From: Oscillospiraceae bacterium
Lineage (GTDB): Bacteria; Bacillota; Clostridia; Oscillospirales; Acutalibacteraceae
NCBI GenBank assembly: GCA_015066005.1
Contig: SVPF01000003.1
Coordinates: 1-64,000 of the forward strand
Length of the DNA: 64,000 nucleotides
Direction of reading: 5' to 3'
The notes beneath the pieces were generated by a model. That model did no database searches. It had not been told where the DNA came from and saw nothing but the letters and a program-made list of their open reading frames with translations. The position numbers and the translations under genes were made by a program. Shown here one piece after another: positions 17,205 through 27,554 of the stretch. The stretch's first letter is position 1, and the number at the start of each line of letters is the position of its first letter.

Positions 17205-20200
17205 ATGGTTTACCGAGTATATGTTGAAAAGAAAAAAGAGCTTGCAAATGAAGCCAAAGGTCTTTTAAGCAATATAAACGGTCTTTTACAAATTAAAACC
17301 GTAACTGATGTTCGTGTGATTAACCGTTATGATGTTGAGAACATTGAAAAGGATTTGTTCGACTATGCGGTAAGTACCGTATTTTCCGAGCCTCAGCTTG
17401 ATATTGCTACTGCAGAAATTGATACGAAGGGCGCAACTGTTTTTGCAACCGAATTTTTACCCGGTCAATATGATCAACGCGCCGACAGTGCCGCACAGTG
17501 TATTCAAATAATTTCCCAAAAGGAACGCCCCACCGTTAAAACCGCTAAAATCTACTGCATTTACGGTGAAGTAAGTGCTGACGATATTGCGGCAATTAAA
17601 AAGTATGTAATTAACCCCGTTGAAGCCCGTGAAGCCGCTTTAGAGCTTCCCAAAACCTTAAAGGTTGATTATGATATTCCTACAACTGTTGAAACTCTTG
17701 AAGGCTTTATTTACCTTGATGAACAAGGTCTTGCTGATTTTGTTAAGAATTACGGTCTGGCAATGGATACCGACGATATTGCATTTTGCCAAAATTACTT
17801 TAAGTCGGAAAACCGCAACCCCACCATTACTGAAATTCGTATGATTGACACATATTGGTCTGACCACTGTCGTCATACAACCTTCTTAACAAATATTGAT
17901 AAGGTTATTTTTGAAGACGAGCTTTTGCAAAACACCTATAACGAATATTTAGCCGTTCGTAAAAATTTGGGTCGTACAAAGCCTATTTGCCTTATGGATT
18001 TGGCTACAATTGCTGTTCGCCAGCTTAAAAAGGATGGCAAGCTTGATAAACTCGACGAATCTGAAGAAATTAACGCTTGTACTGTTAAAATTGATGTTGA
18101 GGTTGAAGGTAAAACTGAAAAATGGCTTTTACTCTTTAAAAACGAAACCCACAACCACCCCACCGAAATTGAACCCTTTGGTGGCGCTGCAACCTGTATT
18201 GGCGGTGCAATTCGTGACCCATTATCAGGCCGAAGCTATGTTTACGGCGCAATGCGTGTTACTGGTGCCGCAAACCCCTTAAAGCCCGTTAAGGAAACTA
18301 TGGCGGGCAAATTACCCCAAAGAAAAATTGTTACTACTGCTGCTGACGGTTATTCTTCTTACGGTAACCAAATTGGTCTTGCAACAGGTATTGTTGATGA
18401 AATTTACCATGAAGGCTATGCCGCAAAGCGTATGGAAATTGGCGCTGTTATTGCCGCTGCTCCCGAAGAAAACGTTCGCCGTGAATGTCCCGAAGCAGGC
18501 GACGTTGTCATTTTACTCGGTGGCTCAACAGGTCGTGACGGCTGCGGCGGTGCAACAGGTTCTTCGAAATCGCACACATTAGAATCACTTGAAAGCTGTG
18601 GCGCCGAGGTTCAAAAGGGTAACGCACCCGAAGAACGCAAGCTTCAGCGTTTGTTTAGAAACCCCATTGCAACCAAAATGATTAAACGCTGTAACGACTT
18701 TGGCGCAGGCGGTGTTTCGGTTGCTATTGGTGAATTGGCTGACGGTCTTGAAATTGACCTTAACGCCGTACCCAAAAAATACGAGGGCCTTGACGGCACC
18801 GAGCTTGCAATCAGTGAATCGCAGGAAAGAATGGCAGTTGTAATTGAAAAAGAAAACGTTGATGCGTTTTTAGCTCTTGCCGAAAGCGAAAACCTTCAGG
18901 CAGTCGTTGTGGCTGAGGTTAAAGCCGAACCAAGACTTAGAATGAACTGGAACGGTAAAACAATTGTTGATTTGAGCCGCGAATTTTTAAATTCAAACGG
19001 TGCTGAAAAGCATATTACCATCACCCCTGAAAAGCCACAGCTTATGCCAAAAGCAGTTGTTGGCTCGTTTAGTGAGGCTTATAAAGCAATTGCCGACGAC
19101 CTTAACATTTGCTCAAAGCGTGGTCTTTCTGAACAGTTTGACTCTACTATAGGCGCAGGCACAGTGCTTATGCCCTTCGGTGGAAAGCATCAATTAACAC
19201 CTATTCAGGCAATGGTACAAAAAATCAGTGTTGAACAAAAGCACACTAACGACTGTTCACTTATGGCTTGGGGCTACAACCCCTTTATTGCTGACCAAAG
19301 CCCTTATCACAGCGCATATTTAGCCGTTGTTGAATCGGTTGCAAAGCTTATTGCAACAGGTGCTGAATTTAAGGATGTTTACTTAACCTTCCAGGAATAT
19401 TTTGAACGCCCCGGTAAAGACGGTAAGCGTTGGGGCAAACCCCTATCTGCGCTTCTTGGCGCATTTAAAGCGCAAATGAATTTAGGTATTGGCTCTATCG
19501 GCGGTAAGGACTCTATGAGTGGTACATTTGAAGATTTAGATGTTCCCCCTACCCTTGTTTCCTTTGCTGTTACTACCGATAAGGTTGACAACATTATTTC
19601 TCCTGAATTTAAAGCTGCAGGAAGTAAAGTATATCTTCTTTGCCCGATTTATGACGAAAACGAGCTTCCCTACACCCCATCATTACTTTCTACCTTTGAC
19701 CGTGTAACCGCTCTTATGCGTGAAGGCAAGGTTAAGGCCGCTTATACTCCAACAATTGGTGGCATTGCAGAGGCTGTTATGAAGATGTCATTCGGTAACG
19801 GTTTCGGCTTTAAGTTTAACGGTGACCTTTCAAAAGAAGCTATTTTTGATTATAATTATGGCTCTTTCTTATTAGAAACCGATGAGGATATTGACGGCAT
19901 TTTTGTTGGTGAAGTGACAAACGACGGCAAGCTTTCATACCGTGATGAAGAGGTTAATATTAACGAGCTTTTAGGTATTTATGAAGATAAGCTTGAAAGC
20001 GTTTTCAAGTGCAACATTGAAAACACAGGTAAAAATGTCGAAAACTTCAGCTTTGAAGCAACAAGCTATCCCACACCCTTGGTTAAAACCGCAAAGCCCA
20101 AGGTGCTTATTCCCGTGTTCCCCGGTACCAACTGCGAATTTGATTCTGCAAAGGTAATGCGCGATGCAGGGGCAGAGGCTAAAATATTTGTTATTAACAA

Positions 20201-20891
20201 CCGCACAAGCGACGGTATTGCAAGAAGTGTTGAAGCCTTTGCCAATGAAGTAAAGGATAGTCAAATTATATTTATACCGGGCGGCTTCTCGGGTGGTGAC
20301 GAGCCAGACGGCAGCGGTAAATTTATTACTGCTTTCTTCCGTAATGCCGCAATTAAGGAAGAGGTTACTAACCTTCTTGATAAGCGTGACGGTCTTATGT
20401 GCGGTATTTGTAACGGCTTCCAAGCCCTTATAAAGCTTGGCCTTGTGCCCTACGGTAAAATTATTGATACCGATGAAAGCTGTCCTACGCTTACCTTTAA
20501 TACAATTGCACGCCACCAGTCACGCATTGTTCGCACACGTATTGCATCAAATAAGTCACCTTGGCTTAAAAATACCAACGTTGGCGATATTTACAATGTA
20601 CCGATTTCTCACGGTGAGGGTCGCTTCCTCGCAAGTGAAGAACTTATCAAAGAATTGGCTAAAAACGGTCAAATTGCTACACAATATGTTGATTTAAACG
20701 GCGATGCAACCTATGACATTCACTTCAATCCCAATGATTCTATGTACGCTATTGAAGGTATTACTTCTCCCGACGGTCGTGTATTCGGTAAAATGGGTCA
20801 CAGTGAACGTATTGGCTATGGGCTTTACAAAAACGTTCCCGGCGATTATGAAATTAAAATGTTTAAATCAGCAGTTGAATACTTTAAATAA
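17205..20891 (+). CDS. purL: FGAM synthase PurL, single-chain form
   Basis: Converts FGAR to FGAM using glutamine and ATP. At 1228 residues this is the long fused type, so no purS or purQ is needed and none is present. After an N-terminal PurS-like part, the first synthetase half has DTYWSDHCRHTTF and NETHNHPTEIEPFGGAATCIGG; the second repeats the AIRS pattern (SIGGKDSMSGT). The C-terminal class I glutaminase starts at about residue 965 with VLIPVFPGTNCEFD and carries the nucleophile in MCGICNGFQ and the late His in ISHGEGRF. Unlike PurF, its glutaminase looks intact. It starts directly at the purD stop. Confidence 0.97.
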   Translation: MVYRVYVEKKKELANEAKGLLSNINGLLQIKTVTDVRVINRYDVENIEKDLFDYAVSTVFSEPQLDIATAEIDTKGATVFATEFLPGQYDQRADSAAQCIQIISQKERPTVKTAKIYCIYGEVSADDIAAIKKYVINPVEAREAALELPKTLKVDYDIPTTVETLEGFIYLDEQGLADFVKNYGLAMDTDDIAFCQNYFKSENRNPTITEIRMIDTYWSDHCRHTTFLTNIDKVIFEDELLQNTYNEYLAVRKNLGRTKPICLMDLATIAVRQLKKDGKLDKLDESEEINACTVKIDVEVEGKTEKWLLLFKNETHNHPTEIEPFGGAATCIGGAIRDPLSGRSYVYGAMRVTGAANPLKPVKETMAGKLPQRKIVTTAADGYSSYGNQIGLATGIVDEIYHEGYAAKRMEIGAVIAAAPEENVRRECPEAGDVVILLGGSTGRDGCGGATGSSKSHTLESLESCGAEVQKGNAPEERKLQRLFRNPIATKMIKRCNDFGAGGVSVAIGELADGLEIDLNAVPKKYEGLDGTELAISESQERMAVVIEKENVDAFLALAESENLQAVVVAEVKAEPRLRMNWNGKTIVDLSREFLNSNGAEKHITITPEKPQLMPKAVVGSFSEAYKAIADDLNICSKRGLSEQFDSTIGAGTVLMPFGGKHQLTPIQAMVQKISVEQKHTNDCSLMAWGYNPFIADQSPYHSAYLAVVESVAKLIATGAEFKDVYLTFQEYFERPGKDGKRWGKPLSALLGAFKAQMNLGIGSIGGKDSMSGTFEDLDVPPTLVSFAVTTDKVDNIISPEFKAAGSKVYLLCPIYDENELPYTPSLLSTFDRVTALMREGKVKAAYTPTIGGIAEAVMKMSFGNGFGFKFNGDLSKEAIFDYNYGSFLLETDEDIDGIFVGEVTNDGKLSYRDEEVNINELLGIYEDKLESVFKCNIENTGKNVENFSFEATSYPTPLVKTAKPKVLIPVFPGTNCEFDSAKVMRDAGAEAKIFVINNRTSDGIARSVEAFANEVKDSQIIFIPGGFSGGDEPDGSGKFITAFFRNAAIKEEVTNLLDKRDGLMCGICNGFQALIKLGLVPYGKIIDTDESCPTLTFNTIARHQSRIVRTRIASNKSPWLKNTNVGDIYNVPISHGEGRFLASEELIKELAKNGQIATQYVDLNGDATYDIHFNPNDSMYAIEGITSPDGRVFGKMGHSERIGYGLYKNVPGDYEIKMFKSAVEYFK

Positions 20892-20903
20892 GGTGGTATA
20901 AAA

Positions 20904-22580
20904 ATGGCATATTTAACTGATATTGAAATTGCGCAGCAGTGCAAAATGTTACCTATTACCGAAATTGCTGAAAAAGCAGGCATTGATGACAAATACCTCG
21001 AGCAATACGGTAAATATAAAGCAAAAATTGATTTATCACTTGCAAAAGAAACCGATAAAAAGGATGGTAAGCTCATTTTAGTTACCGCTATTACCCCAAC
21101 CCCTGCAGGTGAAGGTAAAACCACCACGACAATCGGCCTTGCAGACGGTATGTCAAAAATAGGCAAAAATGTTTGTGTCGCTTTAAGAGAGCCTTCATTA
21201 GGTCCTGTTTTCGGTGTTAAAGGCGGTGCCGCAGGCGGCGGTTATGCTCAGGTGGTACCTATGGAGGACATTAACCTTCACTTTACGGGTGACTTTCACG
21301 CTATTGGCGCTGCAAATAACCTTTTGGCCGCAATGCTTGACAACCATATTCAGCAAGGCAATGCTTTAGGTATTGATGTTAAAAAAATCACCTGGAAGCG
21401 CTGTGTTGATATGAACGACCGTCAGCTTCGCAATGTTATTGACGGTTTGGGCGGCAAGGTTAACGGTGTTCCCCGTGAAGATGGCTTTGATATTACCGTT
21501 GCAAGTGAAATTATGGCTATTTTATGTCTTGCTAAAGATATAACCGACCTTAAAGAACGCCTTTCAAAAATTATTGTTGGCTACACTTATGATGATAAGC
21601 CCGTTACCTGCGCTGATATTAAGGCACAAGGTGCTATGACTGCGCTTTTAAAGGATGCAATTAAACCAAACCTTGTTCAGACACTTGAAGGCACACCTGC
21701 ATTAGTGCACGGCGGTCCATTTGCAAATATTGCACACGGCTGTAACAGTGTAACCGCAACTAAAATGGCTATGAAGCTTGCCGATTATGCTGTAACCGAG
21801 GCAGGCTTCGGCGCTGATTTGGGTGCAGAAAAATTCTTAGACATTAAATGCCGTATGGCAGGGCTTACTCCTTCTGCCGTTGTTGTTGTAGCAACCGTAA
21901 GAGCGCTTAAAATGCACGGTGGGCTTCCTAAGACTGCTTTGGCAAATGAAGACCTTACTGCACTTGAAAAAGGCATACCGAACCTTTTAAGACACGTTTC
22001 AAACATTAAAAATGTATATAAGCTTCCCTGCGTGGTTGCAGTTAACCGCTTCCCGACTGACACCGATAACGAAATTGACTTTATTATTGAAAAGTGTAAA
22101 GCACTTGGCGTTAATGTTGTACTTTCAACAGTATGGGCTGATGGCGGCAACGGCGGTATTGAGCTTGCAAAAGAGGTTGTACGTCTTTGTGAAGAAGAAA
22201 AGGGTGATTTTACCTTCTCGTACGAGCTCGACACAACAATTGAGGAAAAAATTAAAGCTGTAACACAAAAGATTTACGGCGGTAACGGTGTAATTATTAC
22301 ACCCGCCGCTAAAAAGCAAATTGATATGCTGACAGGTCTTGGCTTTGATAAATTTCCCATTTGTGTCGCTAAAACACAATACAGCTTCTCAGATGACCCG
22401 ACAAAGCTCGGAGCCCCCGAAAACTTCGACATTACAATTAAAAATGTAAAGGTTTCCGCAGGCGCAGGCTTTATAGTAGTGCTTACAGGCGATATTATGA
22501 CAATGCCGGGTCTTCCCAAGGTTCCTGCTGCTGAAAAAATTGATGTAGATGAAAACGGTGTAATTACCGGTTTATTCTAA
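20904..22580 (+). CDS. fhs: Formate-tetrahydrofolate ligase Fhs
   Basis: Makes 10-formyl-tetrahydrofolate from formate, THF and ATP, the cofactor needed by PurN and AICAR transformylase. The 558-residue protein carries the nucleotide loop [19 protein letters not shown], then [24 protein letters not shown] and [14 protein letters not shown]-like sequence ([16 protein letters not shown]). It is last in the purine operon and followed by a strong terminator. Its inclusion fits the ZTP riboswitch, which senses shortage of exactly this product. Confidence 0.97.
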   Translation: MAYLTDIEIAQQCKMLPITEIAEKAGIDDKYLEQYGKYKAKIDLSLAKETDKKDGKLILVTAITPTPAGEGKTTTTIGLADGMSKIGKNVCVALREPSLGPVFGVKGGAAGGGYAQVVPMEDINLHFTGDFHAIGAANNLLAAMLDNHIQQGNALGIDVKKITWKRCVDMNDRQLRNVIDGLGGKVNGVPREDGFDITVASEIMAILCLAKDITDLKERLSKIIVGYTYDDKPVTCADIKAQGAMTALLKDAIKPNLVQTLEGTPALVHGGPFANIAHGCNSVTATKMAMKLADYAVTEAGFGADLGAEKFLDIKCRMAGLTPSAVVVVATVRALKMHGGLPKTALANEDLTALEKGIPNLLRHVSNIKNVYKLPCVVAVNRFPTDTDNEIDFIIEKCKALGVNVVLSTVWADGGNGGIELAKEVVRLCEEEKGDFTFSYELDTTIEEKIKAVTQKIYGGNGVIITPAAKKQIDMLTGLGFDKFPICVAKTQYSFSDDPTKLGAPENFDITIKNVKVSAGAGFIVVLTGDIMTMPGLPKVPAAEKIDVDENGVITGLF

Positions 22581-22585
22581 GTAAA

Positions 22586-22616
22586 AAAGCTTCCTAAGAT
22601 GGTCTTAGGAAGCTTT
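22586..22616 (+). terminator. Terminator of the purine operon
   Basis: AAAGCTTCCTAAGA (22586-22599) and TCTTAGGAAGCTTT (22603-22616) form a perfect 14-bp stem with loop TGG, followed by AATTTTT. Confidence 0.9.
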
Positions 22617-22632
22617 AATTTTTAAAAAGAAG

Positions 22633-22659
22633 AAACGCCGCTGAAATTCAGCGGCGTTT
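22633..22659 (-). terminator. Terminator of rpsT
   Basis: AAACGCCGCTGA and TCAGCGGCGTTT form a 12-bp stem with a three-base loop. The minus strand continues into a T-rich run, ending the rpsT transcript and standing back to back with the purine operon terminator. Confidence 0.88.
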
Positions 22660-22669
22660 AGTAATTAAA

Positions 22670-22933
22670 TTAAGCGTTTGCTTTGTTCATTTTAGAAACT
22701 AAAGCAGACTTCTTTCTTGCTGCATTGTTCTTATGGATAATACCCTTATTAGCAGCTTGGTCAATCTTCTTAACAGCAGCTGTTACAACAACAGCCATAT
22801 CATCAGACTTAGCATCAATAGCAGCGTCAGCCTTCTTAACAGCAGTTTTTAATGCAGAACGATAAGCCTTATTATGTTCATAATTAGCTTTGCTTACAAG
22901 TACACGTTTTTTTGCAGATTTAATGTTGGGCAT
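22670..22933 (-). CDS. rpsT: Ribosomal protein bS20
   Basis: A primary 16S rRNA-binding protein of the small subunit. The 87-residue protein begins MPNIKSAKKRVLVSKANYEHN and has the typical helical, Lys/Ala-rich body with GIIHKNNAARKKSAL near the end. The start is the second ATG of an ATGATG pair at 22933, seven bases after AGGAGG; the track start at 22951 includes the ribosome site. Flanked by its own terminator. Confidence 0.96.
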   Translation of the reverse strand: MPNIKSAKKRVLVSKANYEHNKAYRSALKTAVKKADAAIDAKSDDMAVVVTAAVKKIDQAANKGIIHKNNAARKKSALVSKMNKANA

Positions 22934-23019
22934 CATGACACCTCCTATCATTTACTCACGTACAAGTTATAATAACATAATTCTTTCAAAAAATCAACAC
23001 TTTTTTAAAAAAAGTTTCA

Positions 23020-24861
23020 TTATTTTTGCTTATTTTTTGGTATTTGATATGTAGGAACAATCTTTTTAACAAGCTTTAACATATCAGCTTCCTCGTTATA
23101 CATAACCTTACTCATTACATCTAAGGTAGCAAACAGCTCATCCTCATCAAAATCAATAGGATGACCGATATGAATCAGCTCATTTTCAGTATCCTGAAGC
23201 CCTTCCTCGCTCATTAAAAGCTCCTCATAAAGCTTCTCACCCGGTCGAAGTCCGGTAAATTCAATTTGAATATCCTTATAAGGTGTAAAGCCTGAAAGAC
23301 GAATAAGGTTTTCGGCAAGCTCTAAAATTTTAACCGGCTCGCCCATATCAAGTACAAATATTTCACCGCCGTGTGCTGTAGCACCTGCCTGCAAAACAAG
23401 GCTGACTGCCTCGGGCACGGTCATAAAATAACGAATAATATTAGGGTGAGTAACAGTAAGCGGACCGCCATGCTCAAGCTGCTTTTTGAAAAGCGGAATA
23501 ACACTGCCGTTACTACCCAAAACATTACCAAAACGCACAGCTACGAATTCAGTATTAGAACGGTTGTTATAGGCCTGAACAATCATTTCACAAATACGCT
23601 TGCTGGCACCCATAATATTTGTAGGATTAACAGCCTTATCGGTTGAAATTAAAACAAACTTTTCAGCCCCATACTTGTGAGCACACTGTACTGTCTTATA
23701 AGTTCCGAAAACATTATTTTTAATGGATTCGTTAGGACTGTCCTCCATTAGAGGAACATGTTTGTGCGCCGCGGCGTGATAAATAATTTGGGGTTTATAG
23801 GTACGGAACAAATAGTCCATTCGCCTACTGTCACGAACCGAACCGATAAGAGTTATTAAATTAAGCTTAGGGAAATTATATTTAAGCTCGTTTTGAATTT
23901 CATAAGCATTATTTTCATAAACATCAAAAATAATGAGCTGCTTCGGATTTTGAGAAGCAATTTGACGGCATAATTCACTACCGATTGTACCACCGCCGCC
24001 TGTTACCAAAACAACCTTATCCTTAATATAGGCCGCAACCTTTTCAACGTTAATTTTAACGGGTGGTCTGCCAAGCAGATCCTCGATTTCAACCTTACGG
24101 ATTTGCTGATGATATTCTCGCATATCCTGTAAAGCATATAACGGCGGCAAAAGCTTTAAATCACATTTAGTTTCCTGACAAATGTTAAGATATTCCACAC
24201 GCTTATCATTCGGACAGCTGGGAATTGCAAATATAATTGTATCGATTTTATATTTTTCCGCAGCGGAAATAATTTTATCACGGCCGCCAACAATTAAAAC
24301 ATCCAAAATATAATGGTTGTGTTTTGAAGAATCATCATCAATTGCGCAACGAACCTTAACATTCTTATAACGTGAAAGCTCTTTAATAATTGACTGTCCT
24401 GCACTACCTGCTCCGATAATCATAACATTGCCGGTTATGGTTGTTTTTTCATCATTATCATGCTTTGAAAAATGAATTTTTACCAAATTGCGCTGAATAA
24501 TTAACAACGCTGTCATGATGCAATAAGTAAAAATTGGAAGTGAAAGACCTAAAAATGATTTGCTATAAATAGCTACATTAACTACAATAGCTACAAGCAT
24601 TGCAGCTAAAGAGGCCATACTAAGCTTTATAAATTGATAAAAGCTTGAGAACGCCCACAGAACATTGTATACCCTTAAAACATACATAAAAAATACAAGT
24701 AAGCAAGGCAATGATACAGCAAAAAACAAATTAGGCGTCCAAGCAATTGGCCAAGTTAAACCCAGTTCACGATCAAGTAATAGAATTGAAACGAGTGCTG
24801 AAATTAGTGCGGCCGAAAAATCATAAACAATATACGTCAATAGGTTTATATACTTCTTCAT
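23020..24861 (-). CDS. Membrane nucleotide-sugar 4,6-dehydratase (PglF/CapD type)
   Basis: A polysaccharide-biosynthesis enzyme, probably a UDP-HexNAc 4,6-dehydratase. The 613-residue protein has four or five N-terminal membrane segments (about residues 10-125), a first Rossmann fold (NVMIIGAGSAGQSIIKEL), and a C-terminal extended SDR domain with VLVTGGGGTIGSELCRQI. The active site reads LISTDKAVNPTNIMGASKR, where Met replaces the usual SDR tyrosine, as is normal for the PglF/FlaA1/CapD group. The start is at 24861 after GAAGG. No other glycan genes are adjacent, so the end product (capsule, glycoprotein or S-layer sugar) cannot be inferred. Confidence 0.85.
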   Translation of the reverse strand: MKKYINLLTYIVYDFSAALISALVSILLLDRELGLTWPIAWTPNLFFAVSLPCLLVFFMYVLRVYNVLWAFSSFYQFIKLSMASLAAMLVAIVVNVAIYSKSFLGLSLPIFTYCIMTALLIIQRNLVKIHFSKHDNDEKTTITGNVMIIGAGSAGQSIIKELSRYKNVKVRCAIDDDSSKHNHYILDVLIVGGRDKIISAAEKYKIDTIIFAIPSCPNDKRVEYLNICQETKCDLKLLPPLYALQDMREYHQQIRKVEIEDLLGRPPVKINVEKVAAYIKDKVVLVTGGGGTIGSELCRQIASQNPKQLIIFDVYENNAYEIQNELKYNFPKLNLITLIGSVRDSRRMDYLFRTYKPQIIYHAAAHKHVPLMEDSPNESIKNNVFGTYKTVQCAHKYGAEKFVLISTDKAVNPTNIMGASKRICEMIVQAYNNRSNTEFVAVRFGNVLGSNGSVIPLFKKQLEHGGPLTVTHPNIIRYFMTVPEAVSLVLQAGATAHGGEIFVLDMGEPVKILELAENLIRLSGFTPYKDIQIEFTGLRPGEKLYEELLMSEEGLQDTENELIHIGHPIDFDEDELFATLDVMSKVMYNEEADMLKLVKKIVPTYQIPKNKQK

Positions 24862-24894
24862 AAATACAACCTTCAAAATTTATTTTGCAAGGAA

Positions 24895-25884
24895 TTATAA
24901 TAAATTGATACCTTTAGCCTTACATTTTTGAATTTCCTTCTCGGGCCAAATTGATACCTGAACTTCGCCGATGTGGGCTTTTTCAAGCAAGAACATACAA
25001 AGCCTTGACTGACCTATACCACCGCCGACAGTAAGCGGCAAGGCGCCGTTTAAAAGCATTTGGTGGAATTCATAGTTAAGGCGTTCCTCTTTTCCTTCGG
25101 CCTTAAGCTGTGACAGTAAGGAGTTACGGTCAACGCGAATACCCATTGAGGAGATTTCAAACGGAATATCCAAAACCTTGTTATGTAAAATTATATCGCC
25201 GTTTAAAGACCAATCATCATAATCGGGTGCTCGGCCATCGTGCTTTTCACCCGATTTTAAACGACAGCCAATTTGCATAATGAAAACTGCGCCATATTCC
25301 TTTGCGGCTTCATATTCCCTTTGCTTACCTGTTAAGTTGGGGTACTTATCCTCAAGCTCCTGTGTAGTTACAAAGGCAATTTGTTTGGGAAGCTCGGGGT
25401 TTAAAACGGGATATTTAGCCTTAACAGCCTGGAGCGTGCGAAGAAGCGCGCCGTAAATACTGCGAACAGTCGCTTTCAAATATTCAATATTTCTGTCCTC
25501 AGCGGTGATTATTTTTTCCCAATCCCACTGGTCAACATAAATTGAATGAATAGCATCACATTCTTCATCGCGGCGAATGGCATTCATATCGGTATAAAGA
25601 CCGGTATGAAGCGGGAAACCGTATTTTAAAAGCGCCATACGCTTCCATTTCGCAAGGCTGTGTACAACCTCAGCAATCTCCCCTGTTTCTAAAATATCAA
25701 AGGAAACAGGACGTTCAACACCGTTTAAATCATCGTTAAGACCACTTGCGTGTTTAACAAAAAGCGGCGCAGATACACGAGATAAATCCAAGGAATCACA
25801 AAGCTCACGTGTAAAAGTGTCTTTAATAAGCGCTATTGCATTTTGAGTATCAAACTCATTAAGTTTTGAAGTATATTTAAGCAT
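24895..25884 (-). CDS. asnA: Aspartate-ammonia ligase AsnA
   Basis: Ammonia-dependent asparagine synthetase, a class II synthetase-like fold. The 329-residue protein has RVSAPLFVKHASGLNDDLNG, the substrate motif IYVDQWDWEK, and the C-terminal TVGGGIGQSRLCMFLLEKAHIGEVQ. It lies 11 bases downstream of asnS and shares its T-box, so asparagine synthesis and charging respond together to uncharged tRNA-Asn. Full length. Confidence 0.96.
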   Translation of the reverse strand: MLKYTSKLNEFDTQNAIALIKDTFTRELCDSLDLSRVSAPLFVKHASGLNDDLNGVERPVSFDILETGEIAEVVHSLAKWKRMALLKYGFPLHTGLYTDMNAIRRDEECDAIHSIYVDQWDWEKIITAEDRNIEYLKATVRSIYGALLRTLQAVKAKYPVLNPELPKQIAFVTTQELEDKYPNLTGKQREYEAAKEYGAVFIMQIGCRLKSGEKHDGRAPDYDDWSLNGDIILHNKVLDIPFEISSMGIRVDRNSLLSQLKAEGKEERLNYEFHQMLLNGALPLTVGGGIGQSRLCMFLLEKAHIGEVQVSIWPEKEIQKCKAKGINLL

Positions 25885-25895
25885 AAAAACAACCT

Positions 25896-27272
25896 TTAAT
25901 AAATATTTCCAACAGTTCTGGGGTAAAGAATTACATCACGAATATTTTGAACACCTGTAATGTACATAATAATGCGTTCAAGGCCAAGACCAAAGCCGCT
26001 GTGTGGCACTGAACCAAAGCGGCGAAGAGCAATATAATGCTCGTAATCGTCCATATTCATACCGCGTTTTTGCATAGCATCAAGCAATTTATCTAAATCT
26101 GCTTCACGTTCGCTACAGCCGATAATTTCACCAACACCGGGCACTAAAAGGTCGGTAGCGGCAACGGTCTTACCGTCGGCATTTTGCTTCATATAGAAAG
26201 ACTTAATTTCCTTTGGATAGTTTGTAAGGAAAACAGGACGCTTGCAAATTTCCTCGGAAATATATCTTTCATGCTCGGTTTGTAAATCACAGCCCCATTC
26301 AACAGGATATTGGAATTCCTTATCAGCCTTTTTAAGAATTTCGATAGCTTCGGTATAGGTCATAACAGCAAAGTCATTGCTTACAACCGAGTTAAGCTTA
26401 TCAATAAGACCCTTTTCAAAATGTGCATCAAAGAACTTAAGCTCATTCGGGCACTTTTCTAAAACAGCGTTAATGATATATTTAATCATTTCTTCTGCAA
26501 TTTCAATAATGTCAGGAAGCTCTGCAAAAGCAACCTCGGGCTCAACGTGCCAGAATTCAGCAACGTGACGTTGGGTATTACTCTTTTCAGCACGGAAGGA
26601 CGGTCCGAAGGTATATATCTTACCCAAAGCCATTGCGGCAACCTCGCCTTCAAGCTGACCCGAAACGCTAAGCGCAGCACGACGACCGAAGAAATCGTCA
26701 GCGTTATATTCTTCCTCGCTCTTATAATCGTTTGAATAACCGATAGTGGTTACCTTAAACATTTCACCTGCACCCTCACAGTCGGAAGCTGTGATTAAAG
26801 GTGTGTGAATATAGGTGAAGCGGCGTGCTTGGAAAAATTCGTGTACAGCGGCTGATACAACACTTCTAACACGAAGCACTGCATTAAAGGTGTTGGTTCT
26901 AACACGTAAATGAGGCATTGTGCGAAGATATTCTAAAGTGTGGCGCTTTTTCTGAAGCGGATAATCTGCAGGACATTCGCCCAAAACGGTAATTTCCTTA
27001 GCATTAATTTCAACCGAATCAACCGCAACAGCAGATTTTACAACAGTACCAATAACCTTTAAAGAGGTACCAAGCTTCATAAAATCAGCGATATCAGTCA
27101 TAACTGCCTTATCAATAACAATTTGCAAATGCTTTAAGGTAGTACCGTCGTTAAGCTCAATAAACGCCATATTTTTAGAATCGCGTGAGGTACGTACCCA
27201 ACCGCAAACGGTTACATCAGTATTTAAAAATTCCTGCTTTTCAAAAATATCAAAAATGTCGATGTGTTTCAA
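25896..27272 (-). CDS. asnS: Asparagine-tRNA ligase AsnS
   Basis: A class IIb aminoacyl-tRNA synthetase charging tRNA-Asn. The 458-residue protein has the N-terminal OB fold (VTVCGWVRTSRDSKNMAFIELNDG), motif 2 around FGPSFRAEKSNTQRHVAEFWHVEPE, and motif 3 GFGLGLERIIMYITG near the C-terminus. The start is judged to be TTG at 27272, eight bases after GGAG; the track start at 27305 falls in the T-box terminator. It heads asnS-asnA under T-box control. Confidence 0.95.
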   Translation of the reverse strand: MKHIDIFDIFEKQEFLNTDVTVCGWVRTSRDSKNMAFIELNDGTTLKHLQIVIDKAVMTDIADFMKLGTSLKVIGTVVKSAVAVDSVEINAKEITVLGECPADYPLQKKRHTLEYLRTMPHLRVRTNTFNAVLRVRSVVSAAVHEFFQARRFTYIHTPLITASDCEGAGEMFKVTTIGYSNDYKSEEEYNADDFFGRRAALSVSGQLEGEVAAMALGKIYTFGPSFRAEKSNTQRHVAEFWHVEPEVAFAELPDIIEIAEEMIKYIINAVLEKCPNELKFFDAHFEKGLIDKLNSVVSNDFAVMTYTEAIEILKKADKEFQYPVEWGCDLQTEHERYISEEICKRPVFLTNYPKEIKSFYMKQNADGKTVAATDLLVPGVGEIIGCSEREADLDKLLDAMQKRGMNMDDYEHYIALRRFGSVPHSGFGLGLERIIMYITGVQNIRDVILYPRTVGNIY

Positions 27273-27297
27273 AATAATCAACTCCAAAATAAAAATA

Positions 27298-27500
27298 GCG
27301 CCCATTCATCCATATAGGACGAATAGACGCAGTATCCGTGGTGCCACCTAAATTACCTTTTTATCATTAAAAAAGGTCACTCGAAAGATTTAACGCATCT
27401 TAAACGGCGCCCCTACTAAGTTAAATACTTTTCAGTTTGCTGCTCCGAAGTGTTCTTCACTTTTTCTATTTACCGCATTTCCACCCTCGGCGGCTCTCTA
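27298..27500 (-). promoter_or_regulatory. T-box leader controlling asnS-asnA
   Basis: On the minus strand the leader starts AGAGAG, has a Stem I region, the T-box core AGGTGGCACCACGG (27336-27349), and a terminator GCGTCTATTCGTCC/GGATGAATGGGCGC (27317-27330 with 27298-27311; a 14-bp stem counting wobbles) followed by TATTTTTATTTT. An AAC (Asn) triplet in GCAAACTGA is the likely specifier, fitting the downstream gene. Uncharged tRNA-Asn should stabilise the antiterminator. Confidence 0.9.
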
Positions 27501-27554
27501 AAAAAGTCAAAAAAGTTACTTTTCTTCATCAAAGCATTTATTATATACAATGTA

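Noticed and set aside
23020-24861. Inactive SDR because the catalytic Tyr is Met
   Set aside because: Met at this position is normal for PglF/FlaA1/CapD-type 4,6-dehydratases.
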